Shown here piece by piece: positions 42,781-50,871 of a stretch of DNA of 64,000 nt. Every line of letters begins with the position of its first letter. The first letter of the stretch is position 1. Made by a program: the position numbers and the translations under genes. The notes beneath the pieces are model-generated. The model did not search any database. It was not told where the DNA came from and saw nothing but the letters and a program-made list of their open reading frames with translations. The DNA is from Thalassoroseus pseudoceratinae (GTDB lineage Bacteria; Planctomycetota; Planctomycetia; Planctomycetales; Planctomycetaceae): the NCBI RefSeq assembly GCF_011634775.1, contig NZ_JAALXT010000005.1, positions 248,001-312,000 on the forward strand. The letters run 5' to 3'.

Positions 42781-44280
42781 ATGAGTGCCCCCGTCACGAA
42801 GCACGGTTTGGCGACAATTCTCGGCATCTGCTTACTTGCGACATTGCTGAGTTGCACCGCCGACGCTGCAACCGCAAAGCCGCCGAACTTTATCGTCGTG
42901 TTTTGCGATAACCTCGGCTATGGCGATATCGAGCCGTTCGGTTCGACACTCCATCGCACCCCCAATTTGAATCGGATGGCTCGCGAAGGGCGGAAGTTCA
43001 CGCACTTCTGTGTCACCGCCGGTGTCTGCACGCCATCGCGGGCCAGTCTGATGACAGGCTGTTATTCGCAGCGAATCGGTCTGCACACGAATCCCCGCGA
43101 CGGTTGGGTGTTGCGACCGGTCTCCCGATACGGTTTGAACCCGAACGAAAAAACCATCGCCGAAGTCTTGAAGCCTCAGGGATACGCCACCGGAATGGTC
43201 GGGAAATGGCATCTCGGTGACCAACCACCATTTCTCCCAACGCGACAGGGGTTCGATTGGTTCTTCGGTGTGCCATACTCGGATGACATGACCGCACGCG
43301 TCTGGGAGAAAGACGGCTCAAAATGGCCACCGTTACCATTGATGGACAATGAAACCGTCATTGAAGCCCCCTGCGATCGCAACGGGCTCACGAAACGCTA
43401 CACCGAACGGGCGATGGAATGGATCGCCGAGCACAAGGATCAACCATTCTTCCTGTACTTCCCGCAGGCCATGCCCGGCAGCACCCGCACGCCGTTTTCG
43501 AGTGACGCATTTCGCGGAAAGAGCAAGAACGGACCGTGGGGGGATGCGATCGAAGAACTTGATTGGTCCATCGGACAGATGCTCGATCAACTGGTGGAAC
43601 TCGGGATTGCGGAGAACACGCTCGTCATTTGGACGTCCGACAACGGTGCCCCGATCAACCGGGATTTGGATGACCTCAGTCGCGGTTCCAATCGCCCGCT
43701 GCACGGTCGCGGTTACACCACCAGCGAAGGTGCGTTCCGCGTGCCAACGATCGTGTGGCAACCCGGCGTCGTTCCGGCGGGAACCGTATGCGACGAAATC
43801 GCCACCACAATGGACCTACTCCCCACGTTCGCCCATCTCGCGGGAACGCAACCGCCGCAAGATCGCGTAATCGACGGGCATGATATCTCCGATCTCATCA
43901 CCGGCGAAGCGAACGCGAAAACACCTTACGAAGCGTTTTATTATTATCAACAAGAGCAGTTGCAAGCGGTGCGGTCAGGTGAATGGAAGTTGTTTCTCCC
44001 ATTGGACTCATGGCAAAGTCACCCGCACTTTTCGAAGAATCGGCCTGCAAAACCGTTGCTGTTCAATGTGGCCAAAGACATGGGTTGTGACAAGAATGTG
44101 GCGAGCGAACATCCGGAAATCGTGGCTCGATTGACGAAACTTGCCGAAGAAGCTCGTCAGGAACTCGGTGACACCAACCGTCCTGGTGCCGGTGCTCGCC
44201 CACGTGGTCAAATCGCTGCTGAGAAAGTCCGACCGATTTTGCTCCCTGAAACCACCGCAAAACCGACACCGAAGAAGTAG
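42781..44280 (+). CDS. Sulfatase (arylsulfatase-like), possible lipoprotein
   Basis: A 499-residue sulfatase with FIVVFCDNLGYGDIEPFG (metal ligands), CTPSRASLMTG with Cys83 as the modified residue, TGMVGKWHLGD, FLYFPQAMPGS and NTLVIWTSDNGAPIN. These are the arylsulfatase A-type blocks. The leader ends ATLLSC-TADA, so Cys25 could be a lipid-modified cysteine, though the -2 Leu is not typical. It follows the previous sulfatase by 89 bases and precedes the DUF1990 gene by 3, all on the plus strand, so the three may be co-transcribed. Confidence 0.93.
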   Translation: MSAPVTKHGLATILGICLLATLLSCTADAATAKPPNFIVVFCDNLGYGDIEPFGSTLHRTPNLNRMAREGRKFTHFCVTAGVCTPSRASLMTGCYSQRIGLHTNPRDGWVLRPVSRYGLNPNEKTIAEVLKPQGYATGMVGKWHLGDQPPFLPTRQGFDWFFGVPYSDDMTARVWEKDGSKWPPLPLMDNETVIEAPCDRNGLTKRYTERAMEWIAEHKDQPFFLYFPQAMPGSTRTPFSSDAFRGKSKNGPWGDAIEELDWSIGQMLDQLVELGIAENTLVIWTSDNGAPINRDLDDLSRGSNRPLHGRGYTTSEGAFRVPTIVWQPGVVPAGTVCDEIATTMDLLPTFAHLAGTQPPQDRVIDGHDISDLITGEANAKTPYEAFYYYQQEQLQAVRSGEWKLFLPLDSWQSHPHFSKNRPAKPLLFNVAKDMGCDKNVASEHPEIVARLTKLAEEARQELGDTNRPGAGARPRGQIAAEKVRPILLPETTAKPTPKK

Positions 44281-44283
44281 CTC

Positions 44284-44877
44284 ATGTTTCGATGGCGTAA
44301 GCCGAGTGACGCGGAGATTGCCCGCTTCATCACCGACCAAGCCGATGCTCAGTGGAACTACACGGACGTGGGTTCCACTCGCGAGCACAATCCGCCTGCG
44401 GGGTTCATCGTCGATCACACACGGGTGAAAATCGGTGAGGGGCAAGCTGTCTACGAGGCGGCCTGCCACGCCCTGCGGCAATGGCGGCAGTTCCAACTGG
44501 GTTGGGTGTCGCTGCACCACTCCGAGTTCCCCCCGGAACCAGACCGCGTGGTGGCAGTGTTGGCACACACGCTGAGTCTTTGGGTTCTGAACGCCGCCCG
44601 TATCGTTTATGAATTGGAAGAGGATACACCAGTAAAACGCTACGCCTACGCATACGGCACGCTACCAAAGCACGTCGAACGGGGCGAGGAACGTTTTCAG
44701 ATTGACTGGGACCCCGCGACAAACGCCGTCCATTACGACATCCTCGCGTTCTCACAACCACGCCACATTCTCACCAAGATCGGCTTTCTCTACACCCGCC
44801 GCAAACAAAAGCAATTCGCGAGAAACTCCGTCCAGGTCATGCAACAGACGGTCGCAAATGCCCCCACAAGAACGTAG
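44284..44877 (+). CDS. DUF1990 family protein
   Basis: A 197-residue cytoplasmic protein. The blocks GFIVDHTRVKIGEGQAVYEA, LGWVSLHHSEFPPEPDRVVAV, YAYGTLPKHVERGEERFQI and LAFSQPRHILTKIG agree with DUF1990 (PF09348), a small family with a helix-grip-like fold and unknown role, found in bacteria and plants. It starts 3 bases after the sulfatase stop codon, so it is probably translated from the same messenger. Whether it has any link to sulfatase function is open. Confidence 0.9.
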   Translation: MFRWRKPSDAEIARFITDQADAQWNYTDVGSTREHNPPAGFIVDHTRVKIGEGQAVYEAACHALRQWRQFQLGWVSLHHSEFPPEPDRVVAVLAHTLSLWVLNAARIVYELEEDTPVKRYAYAYGTLPKHVERGEERFQIDWDPATNAVHYDILAFSQPRHILTKIGFLYTRRKQKQFARNSVQVMQQTVANAPTRT

Positions 44878-44915
44878 ATTCGCCCCGCCGCAATGTGCCA
44901 CGAGAGTTCATTAGT

Positions 44916-46292
44916 CTACGAGTTTGCTCCGCAGAGTCGGCCGTCGAGGTTGGGCGGAGTCTCGGTGACTCTCGCTTCGGATTCACTGGAAACCCTCACG
45001 CGAGCATGCCCAATCATCGCGGTGATCAACAAACCGAGCAAACAGTAGGTCGGCAGGTGATAACTGTCGAGCAGGTACGTGCCCGTCTTGCCGATGAACG
45101 TGCGATTGAGCACCAATACCGTAAACACATACGCCGCCAGCAGAATGCCACTGACCTTCGGTAGCGATCGATTCGCGAGTTGACCGCGGAGCAGCAAATA
45201 CAAAATCGGCAACACACCGACGCAGTGTTGGCCCCAGGTCAGCGGTGAGTACAACAAAATCATCACCGAGATCGCCGCCGCTTCCCAGAGCAACCGTGGA
45301 TCATTTCGATCACTCGCGGATCGCCGGAATTGCCAAAACACACCACCCGCTAGTGTCAGCAAAATGAGTTTAATGGCCCACGCTGCTTGGTTGGGCGGAA
45401 GACTCAAGAAGTCCACGTACGCCGGGTGATCGATACGGGCATCGTGACCGGGGGGGAGCGTCATCAAGTACCGCCCCAACGCGGGCCGAAGAGCCATGTT
45501 TTGCAGCGGTTCTTCACCGAGCACACCTTGCGAAGGGTCCGTGTTCACCAACCCTCGGGAGGCGTTTTGAAACCAGACTTTGTGGACCAATGCGAAACTG
45601 TCCCACCCCATGATCAACATCGGTGAAAGCATCAACGCCGCCGTCACCGTGAGTGAACTCGCGACGATCTTCCATTGTCGTTTCCACGCAAACCAGACGA
45701 TGAACAGTGCGGGCGTCATTTTGAGTGCGACTGCGAACCCCAGACAACTCCCACCGAGCACATCGCGTTTTTTCGTCCACAAATGGAATGACAACCACGC
45801 CAGCGTGACCAGTAACAAATTGACGCCGCACTCGAGCACATCTCGAATCAAAAACCGCGACGCCATCAATGTAGCGAATACCATCAGCCAGAACGCTCGG
45901 TCTTTGTCGATCGGCCAATGCCGGTCCGATAGTTTGCCGAGTGTGCGTGTCAGTCTCCAAAATGCCAACAGAAACAATGGCACCAACACCACCTGAGCAG
46001 CTCTCACGGGAAGAACCGTCAACGGAGCATGAGCCAACGCCCAGAACGGCAAGTAAGGCAAATCGGTGTTGAATTCGCCGTAAAGATATTCCCCGGCAAC
46101 CAACCGCCGACCGAATTCCCAGTGGAGTTTGAAGTCACCGACTTCCTTGCTACCCACCCGCACCCACTGCACCGCAAACGCAATGAGTCCGAGCGTGATG
46201 ACAACCGTCTTCCATCGCGCCGCCGCTTTCTCGGAGTGCAAACGAATCGGCGGAACCAAACGGAGCGACATGAGGGATATCCTTATCGACAT
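44916..46292 (-). CDS. GT87-type polytopic glycosyltransferase
   Basis: A 458-residue membrane protein with about ten helices and a periplasmic-facing loop. Short motifs VGDFKLHWEFGRRLVAGE and YGEFNTDLPYLPFWALAH near the N-terminus, and the FAVALKMTPALFIVW helix, match the DUF2029/GT87 family (GT-C fold), which transfers mannose or related sugars from polyprenyl phosphate donors. The Asp in VGDFK sits in the first outer loop where the catalytic Asp of GT-C enzymes lies. The C-terminal tail is cytoplasmic. It is convergent with the DUF1990 gene. Confidence 0.85.
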   Translation of the reverse strand: MSIRISLMSLRLVPPIRLHSEKAAARWKTVVITLGLIAFAVQWVRVGSKEVGDFKLHWEFGRRLVAGEYLYGEFNTDLPYLPFWALAHAPLTVLPVRAAQVVLVPLFLLAFWRLTRTLGKLSDRHWPIDKDRAFWLMVFATLMASRFLIRDVLECGVNLLLVTLAWLSFHLWTKKRDVLGGSCLGFAVALKMTPALFIVWFAWKRQWKIVASSLTVTAALMLSPMLIMGWDSFALVHKVWFQNASRGLVNTDPSQGVLGEEPLQNMALRPALGRYLMTLPPGHDARIDHPAYVDFLSLPPNQAAWAIKLILLTLAGGVFWQFRRSASDRNDPRLLWEAAAISVMILLYSPLTWGQHCVGVLPILYLLLRGQLANRSLPKVSGILLAAYVFTVLVLNRTFIGKTGTYLLDSYHLPTYCLLGLLITAMIGHARVRVSSESEARVTETPPNLDGRLCGANS

Positions 46293-46361
46293 TGATTGAC
46301 CGTCATCCTGCGGCCATCGAAATCATTTGAAAATCGGCAGTGAAAATAATACCACCGAAGT

Positions 46362-46982
46362 CTACTTACCTTCCGGATAGAACGGAGTCGCATCGAAAGT
46401 CCCGCCGTTCGATTTCTTTTCCACTGCTCGCGTCGCGGAACGTGGACCGGTTTCCGTGAGTTGTCGTCCGCTGACTCGCGTCAATTTGATTACGGTGGCT
46501 TCGGGTTCGTTGCCATGGAGTTTCAACGTCACTTCAGTCGGAGATTCAACCACTGCCACACCGACCAACGTGCCATTCGCCGCCAAACCACTGAGTTCCA
46601 CGTTGAACGCGTTGGGGTGATGCTTGCGTGGCTCGAGTGTTAGCCCAACTTCAAATGGTATGCTCTGATGGGTGGCGACACTCAGACCTTTCAGCTGATA
46701 CATATTGACGAAAGTGCCATCGTTGGAGTTTTCGAATCGTGTGGTAAATGCGATCCAACCGGTTTCGGCACCTTGTTCGCTCACGGCCTCCCCGTCACTC
46801 AACGGCATCTTGCGAATCTCGTACGCGAAAAACCCCATCAATTGCGTTTCGGGGGCTTCGACGGCGTGAATCACCACATCCGCATTTGATTTCTTCGGCG
46901 GTGCGGCTGAGGCGACAATCGGCATGCCGCACAAAAGAACGGCACTCAAACCCAAGCTGCTGTGAAGTAATGTTGGCAACAT
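46362..46982 (-). CDS. Secreted protein of unknown function
   Basis: The ATG at 46982 gives 206 residues and a signal peptide (LLHSSLGLSAVLLCGMPIVASA). The mature chain is a beta-rich domain: VVIHAVEAPETQLMGFFAYEI, TGWIAFTTRFENSNDGTFVNM, FEVGLTLEPRKHHPNAF, GTLVGVAVVESPTEVTLKLHG. I do not recognise a family. The strand pattern suggests a jelly-roll or Ig-like fold. It lies 69 bases upstream of the GT87 gene on the same strand. Confidence 0.7.
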   Translation of the reverse strand: MLPTLLHSSLGLSAVLLCGMPIVASAAPPKKSNADVVIHAVEAPETQLMGFFAYEIRKMPLSDGEAVSEQGAETGWIAFTTRFENSNDGTFVNMYQLKGLSVATHQSIPFEVGLTLEPRKHHPNAFNVELSGLAANGTLVGVAVVESPTEVTLKLHGNEPEATVIKLTRVSGRQLTETGPRSATRAVEKKSNGGTFDATPFYPEGK

Positions 46983-47157
46983 CGGTCGAGTTCCTTGTTC
47001 CAAAGAGCATGATAGATCGAACCGAATCGTGAGATATTGCGAAAGCTAGGCGGAACGCGAAATGCTGTCAACGTGAGTTGGTCGGTGACTGTTCGAGCAT
47101 TGCAAATCTCTCTATCATCGGACTCACGAAATTGGCCCCTAACGAAGGAATTACGAG

Positions 47158-47940
47158 ATGCAGTTGGAAGGCAAGAACGCGTTAATCACCGGAGCGTCAA
47201 AAGGCATCGGCGGGGCCATTGCCATCGAATTGGCCCGACGCGGTGCGAATGTGGCGATCAACTACCACTCCGACACCGCAGGAGCCAACGCCGTCGCCGA
47301 GGAAGTGCGGAAGCTCGGTCGCCAAGCGTTGCTGCTGCAAGCGGATGTTTCCGAGCAATCGGTCGTCGAAGACATGGTCGCCCAGACGGTCGCCGAGTTC
47401 GGAAGTCTCGATCGGTTTGTCTCCAACGCGGTGTATTCCGATCGCGAGCGTATGATCGATGCGAAGATGAAGGGTTTTCGCCGTACGATCGACGTCACGA
47501 TGTGGGGCGCGTTTTACGGCGTGCGGGCGGCGTCCCAGCAGATGGTCAAGCAAGGCGGAGGCGGAGCGATTTGCGTCGTCAGTTCCCCACACGCGGTGAT
47601 CCCGATTCCCACCGCGATGGCCTACAACATGGCCAAAGCCGCCATCGATCACATGGCTCGCACGGCGGCGATCGAACTAACCGAGCACAAGATCAACGTC
47701 AACATCGTGCATCCCGGTTGGATCGACACCCCCGGCGAACGCAAATTCTTCTCGGAAGAACAGATTCAAGAAGGTGCGAAAGGACTCCCCTGGGGGCGGC
47801 TCGGCCAACCCGAGGAAATCGCCAAAGCGGTCGCGTATGTGCTCAGTCCCGACGCCGAATACATGACCGGCAGCACCCTCACCATCGACGGCGGCGTCTC
47901 CCTCCCCTGGTGGAGCAACCGCGACGAAGGCGCGATGTAG
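47158..47940 (+). CDS. SDR family oxidoreductase
   Basis: A classical short-chain dehydrogenase/reductase of 260 residues. The NAD(P) motif TGASKGIGGA (about 11-20) and catalytic YNMAK are clear. The usual NNAG is replaced by SNAVYS. The substrate-loop and the PGWIDTPGERKFF segment follow. The C-terminal MTGSTLTIDGGVSLPWW is standard. A good ribosome site (GAAGGA) lies upstream. Candidate reactions are reductions of 3-oxo acyl compounds or sugar dehydrogenation; with no pathway neighbour the substrate is open. Confidence 0.95.
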   Translation: MQLEGKNALITGASKGIGGAIAIELARRGANVAINYHSDTAGANAVAEEVRKLGRQALLLQADVSEQSVVEDMVAQTVAEFGSLDRFVSNAVYSDRERMIDAKMKGFRRTIDVTMWGAFYGVRAASQQMVKQGGGGAICVVSSPHAVIPIPTAMAYNMAKAAIDHMARTAAIELTEHKINVNIVHPGWIDTPGERKFFSEEQIQEGAKGLPWGRLGQPEEIAKAVAYVLSPDAEYMTGSTLTIDGGVSLPWWSNRDEGAM

Positions 47941-48108
47941 TGTTGGGGCCAGTGGCCAGGAACGAGAGGCCATAGCCGGAAATCGTTGAGTGCCACCCCG
48001 CCGTATTCAACATCCCTATGAATGCTCCAACGCCGAAAAATATTCCTGTTAGATCAAATCCAGTTATTGGATTGGCGTGAGTATAAAGATTTTTGTGCAG
48101 TTACCTAT

Positions 48109-48711
48109 TCAGCAGCACGGAATGTAAACGAGGGGTAATCCCCCAAACGTTATGTCATCATCGCCCATATCTAGAACCTTCATCCTGTCTTCATGGACCG
48201 TGAGATATTCTTGATGCCGATACAATTCTCCTCGAGATCTAAGAAACCAATTTGAATATGTCACGAAAAAAACTCGGTTAGGCACAACATTGAAGAAAAC
48301 AGGGTCAAGTACTAACTCATCGTAATTCTGGTCTGAATCATCAGCCATTGCGCTCCACTCGATATCGCAATGACGATGAATAAAGATGTCTACAAGCATC
48401 TCTTTTGCTCTGTCCAAAATCGCGGGTGAAGGTTGAACGTCCAGGAGTCGCTCGACCACATCACACGTGATTTTCTCGCCTCGTTCTGCGGCGTCAAAGA
48501 GCTTGGCTTTCGTGATGAGATCAAAATTCCTGGCAACTGGGTCCAGAATCTTTGCCGCCCTATTCAGATTGAACCTTCTGAGGGCTTGAATCTCTGCGTA
48601 GGCGTGAACAAGGCCAGTTTCGATGACGACTTTTAGTTCGCGAAACTGTTCTGCCAATCTGTTTTGGTACTCTTTGAGTACCTCATCATATTTTGGCATT
48701 CGATCGTACAT
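48109..48711 (-). CDS. AT-richer orphan gene, unknown function
   Basis: A 200-residue soluble protein (ATG at 48711; the TTG frame start at 48750 overlaps intergenic sequence and is not preferred). It begins with a helical region (YDEVLKEYQNRLAEQFRELK, EIQALRRFNLNRAAKILDP) and ends in a beta-rich part (FFVTYSNWFLRSRGELYRH, YLTVHEDRMKVLD). No motif I know is present. Base composition is visibly richer in A and T than in neighbouring genes and the codon choice differs, so recent acquisition is likely. It sits between the SDR and the tandem GT2 gene, on the minus strand. Confidence 0.6.
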   Translation of the reverse strand: MYDRMPKYDEVLKEYQNRLAEQFRELKVVIETGLVHAYAEIQALRRFNLNRAAKILDPVARNFDLITKAKLFDAAERGEKITCDVVERLLDVQPSPAILDRAKEMLVDIFIHRHCDIEWSAMADDSDQNYDELVLDPVFFNVVPNRVFFVTYSNWFLRSRGELYRHQEYLTVHEDRMKVLDMGDDDITFGGLPLVYIPCC

Positions 48712-48767
48712 CACTGAATTCCACGGGAGGGAAATTGTCCACCCGAGCAATCCTCAATCTTGGTCAC

Positions 48768-50537
48768 TCACGCGGCTCGTCGTTGCGGGCGATCGGTGCG
48801 GGGTTCTTTGGTGAAGTCTCGCACGCCGCACTGAGAGTTGGTGAGCGTCAGATTCGGATTGTAGAACGGATCGCGGCCGAGTTTCTCGCCCCACTTATTC
48901 AGCATGGTTTGCTGTTCACGTTGCCAACGGGGATTGTCGGATTTGTCGGTGCCGCGTGAGGCGGATTCGTGGTGATAGAGTTCCACCTGCGGACTGTAGA
49001 CGATCCGATAACCGGCTTCCCGCACCGACAAGCAGAAATCGACATCGTTGTAGGCGACCGCAAGACGTTCGTCGAACCCGTCGACTTCGTCCCAGACCTT
49101 CCGCGTCACGGCGAGACACGCCCCGGTGACGGCCGAGTAATTGCGAGTCGTCTTCAGCATCCCGAACGGACCGGGGGCATCGTGCGGTTGGAATTTGAGA
49201 TGGTGAAACGCCGGTTTCGGTCCCGGTCCGTCACCTCGCATGATGATCCCGGCGTGCTGAATGGTATCGTTCGGGAAATTCAACTTCGCCCCGACAATGC
49301 CGACTTCCGACTGATCCAACCACGCGACAATCACATCCAACCAATTCGGGGCAATGATCGTCATGTCATTGTTGAGCAGCACCAGATACGGGCTGTTGCT
49401 CGCTGCCACGCCCGCATTGACCACGCGTGAGAAATTGAATTCCCCCGGCACGGGCACCATGCGGATTCGCACATCGCTGGCCCAGGATTCGAACAGCTCA
49501 AGCGTTTCCGCTTCGCAGCTATCGTTGTCGGCGATAATGACTTCGAGATTCGGATAAGCCGTCTCCGCGAGCACACTTTCGACACACGCCTTGAGCAACC
49601 CGGCTCGATCACGAGTGGGAATGACAATCGACACACGATCGCGTCGCTGCGGACGCACATGGAGCGCATGCGTGTTCGGCAGATCGGTCGGCTCCACAGT
49701 ACCAGTCATGTAGCGTCTGGTGAGTGCCGACTTCGCAACCTTTCGAGCATCCCGACTCATCTCGTCCGAAGTTTGCATCGGATCGCCGCTGCCGTGAACG
49801 TCATGTCGGTGATAAACGATCTCCGGCACACGCACGACCGAACGTGCCACCTCGCCAACTCGCAACAACAAATCGTATTCCCACGCCGCTCCGGCTTCCG
49901 CACACGGGCCGCCGATTTTCCGCACGCAAGCCGTCCGCATGAGTGTCAAACGACTTAGGTAATTCTGTGACAACAGTAGTTCCGGCGACCAACTCGGTTT
50001 GTGCCACGGACTGTGTTCGCGATTGCCTTTGCTGATGCGGTTTTCGTCGCCGTAGATTAGATCGCACTCGGCATTCTCACTGATCGCCTCCGCGAATTCG
50101 ATGAGTGCATCTGGCGAGACTTCATCACCGATCTCGACAAAACCGACGAAATCCGCGTTGCTCCCCGACAAGAGTTGATCGGGAGTGTGACCGGTTTGAA
50201 TGTCGAGCCAGGGATAGATGATCTGTTTCAAAGACCGCTGGGTTTGCTTCCAAGCGGCCTTCTGAGATTGGTCACCCAAGACGATCAACTGCACCGACGG
50301 TGCATCGCGGAGCGAGTCGGCACGTTGTTGCAGTTCGATTTTTTCGGCGGATGTGAGTGTGCGACGCGGTGCGGCGTCGGCAGTCATGCCCAACCGATGT
50401 TTGACACTGGCGGAAACACGTCGCTTCACATAACCCACACCACGGGGAACGACCGCAAGTCCGTGTTGCATGGTCGCCGACTTGAGACGCGAAGCGGCTC
50501 GCCGGAGTCGGCTAGGGTTTGGGGTGGAATCCGTCAT
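48768..50537 (-). CDS. Tandem glycosyltransferase family 2 protein
   Basis: A 589-residue cytoplasmic protein of two GT-A domains. The first (about 80-300) is degenerate: SVQLIVLGDQSQKAAW, ADFVGFVEIGDEVS, CDLIYGDENRISKGN, KPSWSPELLLSQNYLSRL. The second is a full GT2 domain: VSIVIPTRDRAGLLKACVES, VIIADNDSC, the donor-site LVLLNNDMTI, GFDERLAVAYNDVDFCLS and ELYHHESASRG. This two-domain form occurs in O-antigen and rhamnan synthesis. A GGAAGGGAG ribosome site precedes the ATG at 50537. It shares strand with the following fusion gene and lies 334 bases downstream of it, with a structured repeat between them. Confidence 0.92.
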   Translation of the reverse strand: MTDSTPNPSRLRRAASRLKSATMQHGLAVVPRGVGYVKRRVSASVKHRLGMTADAAPRRTLTSAEKIELQQRADSLRDAPSVQLIVLGDQSQKAAWKQTQRSLKQIIYPWLDIQTGHTPDQLLSGSNADFVGFVEIGDEVSPDALIEFAEAISENAECDLIYGDENRISKGNREHSPWHKPSWSPELLLSQNYLSRLTLMRTACVRKIGGPCAEAGAAWEYDLLLRVGEVARSVVRVPEIVYHRHDVHGSGDPMQTSDEMSRDARKVAKSALTRRYMTGTVEPTDLPNTHALHVRPQRRDRVSIVIPTRDRAGLLKACVESVLAETAYPNLEVIIADNDSCEAETLELFESWASDVRIRMVPVPGEFNFSRVVNAGVAASNSPYLVLLNNDMTIIAPNWLDVIVAWLDQSEVGIVGAKLNFPNDTIQHAGIIMRGDGPGPKPAFHHLKFQPHDAPGPFGMLKTTRNYSAVTGACLAVTRKVWDEVDGFDERLAVAYNDVDFCLSVREAGYRIVYSPQVELYHHESASRGTDKSDNPRWQREQQTMLNKWGEKLGRDPFYNPNLTLTNSQCGVRDFTKEPRTDRPQRRAA

Positions 50538-50871
50538 CCGATGTTTTCTCCCTTCCCCAGCATGGGGTGCCACTGCCCGCTCGTCCAACAGTGTTTCCAG
50601 AGACTCGCGGTCGGCTGGTGTCTTGCACTGCTAGGTAAACTAACAATGCAGGAAATTGCATATGGCGACGACAATCTCTCGCAGCCCTCGGTGCAATCAG
50701 GGCTTGGGCGACATGCCCACAGCTTAGTGTGGGCATGGGCCAGCGACGTTCGATTATCCATTCATGCCCACTTAAAGCCGAGGGCATGCCATCCGGTTCC
50801 TCACCGTGATGCAACTTCCTGTAGTGACATTCGTCAACTGAGAGTTGTTCGATCACTCGATCGAAAACCCA
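50538..50871. other. Intergenic region with structured repeat
   Basis: 334 bases between the two glycosyltransferase genes. Apart from the structured repeat at 50684-50785 no gene is seen; the longest frames here are chance frames. Confidence 0.5.
50684..50785. repeat. Structured REP-like element
   Basis: Outer arms GCCCTCGG (50684-50691) and CCGAGGGC (50778-50785) enclose a perfect hairpin, CATGCCCACA (50712-50721) with TGTGGGCATG (50728-50737), loop GCTTAG. CATGCCCAC occurs again at 50763-50771. The overall layout is that of a palindromic intergenic repeat. Confidence 0.55.
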
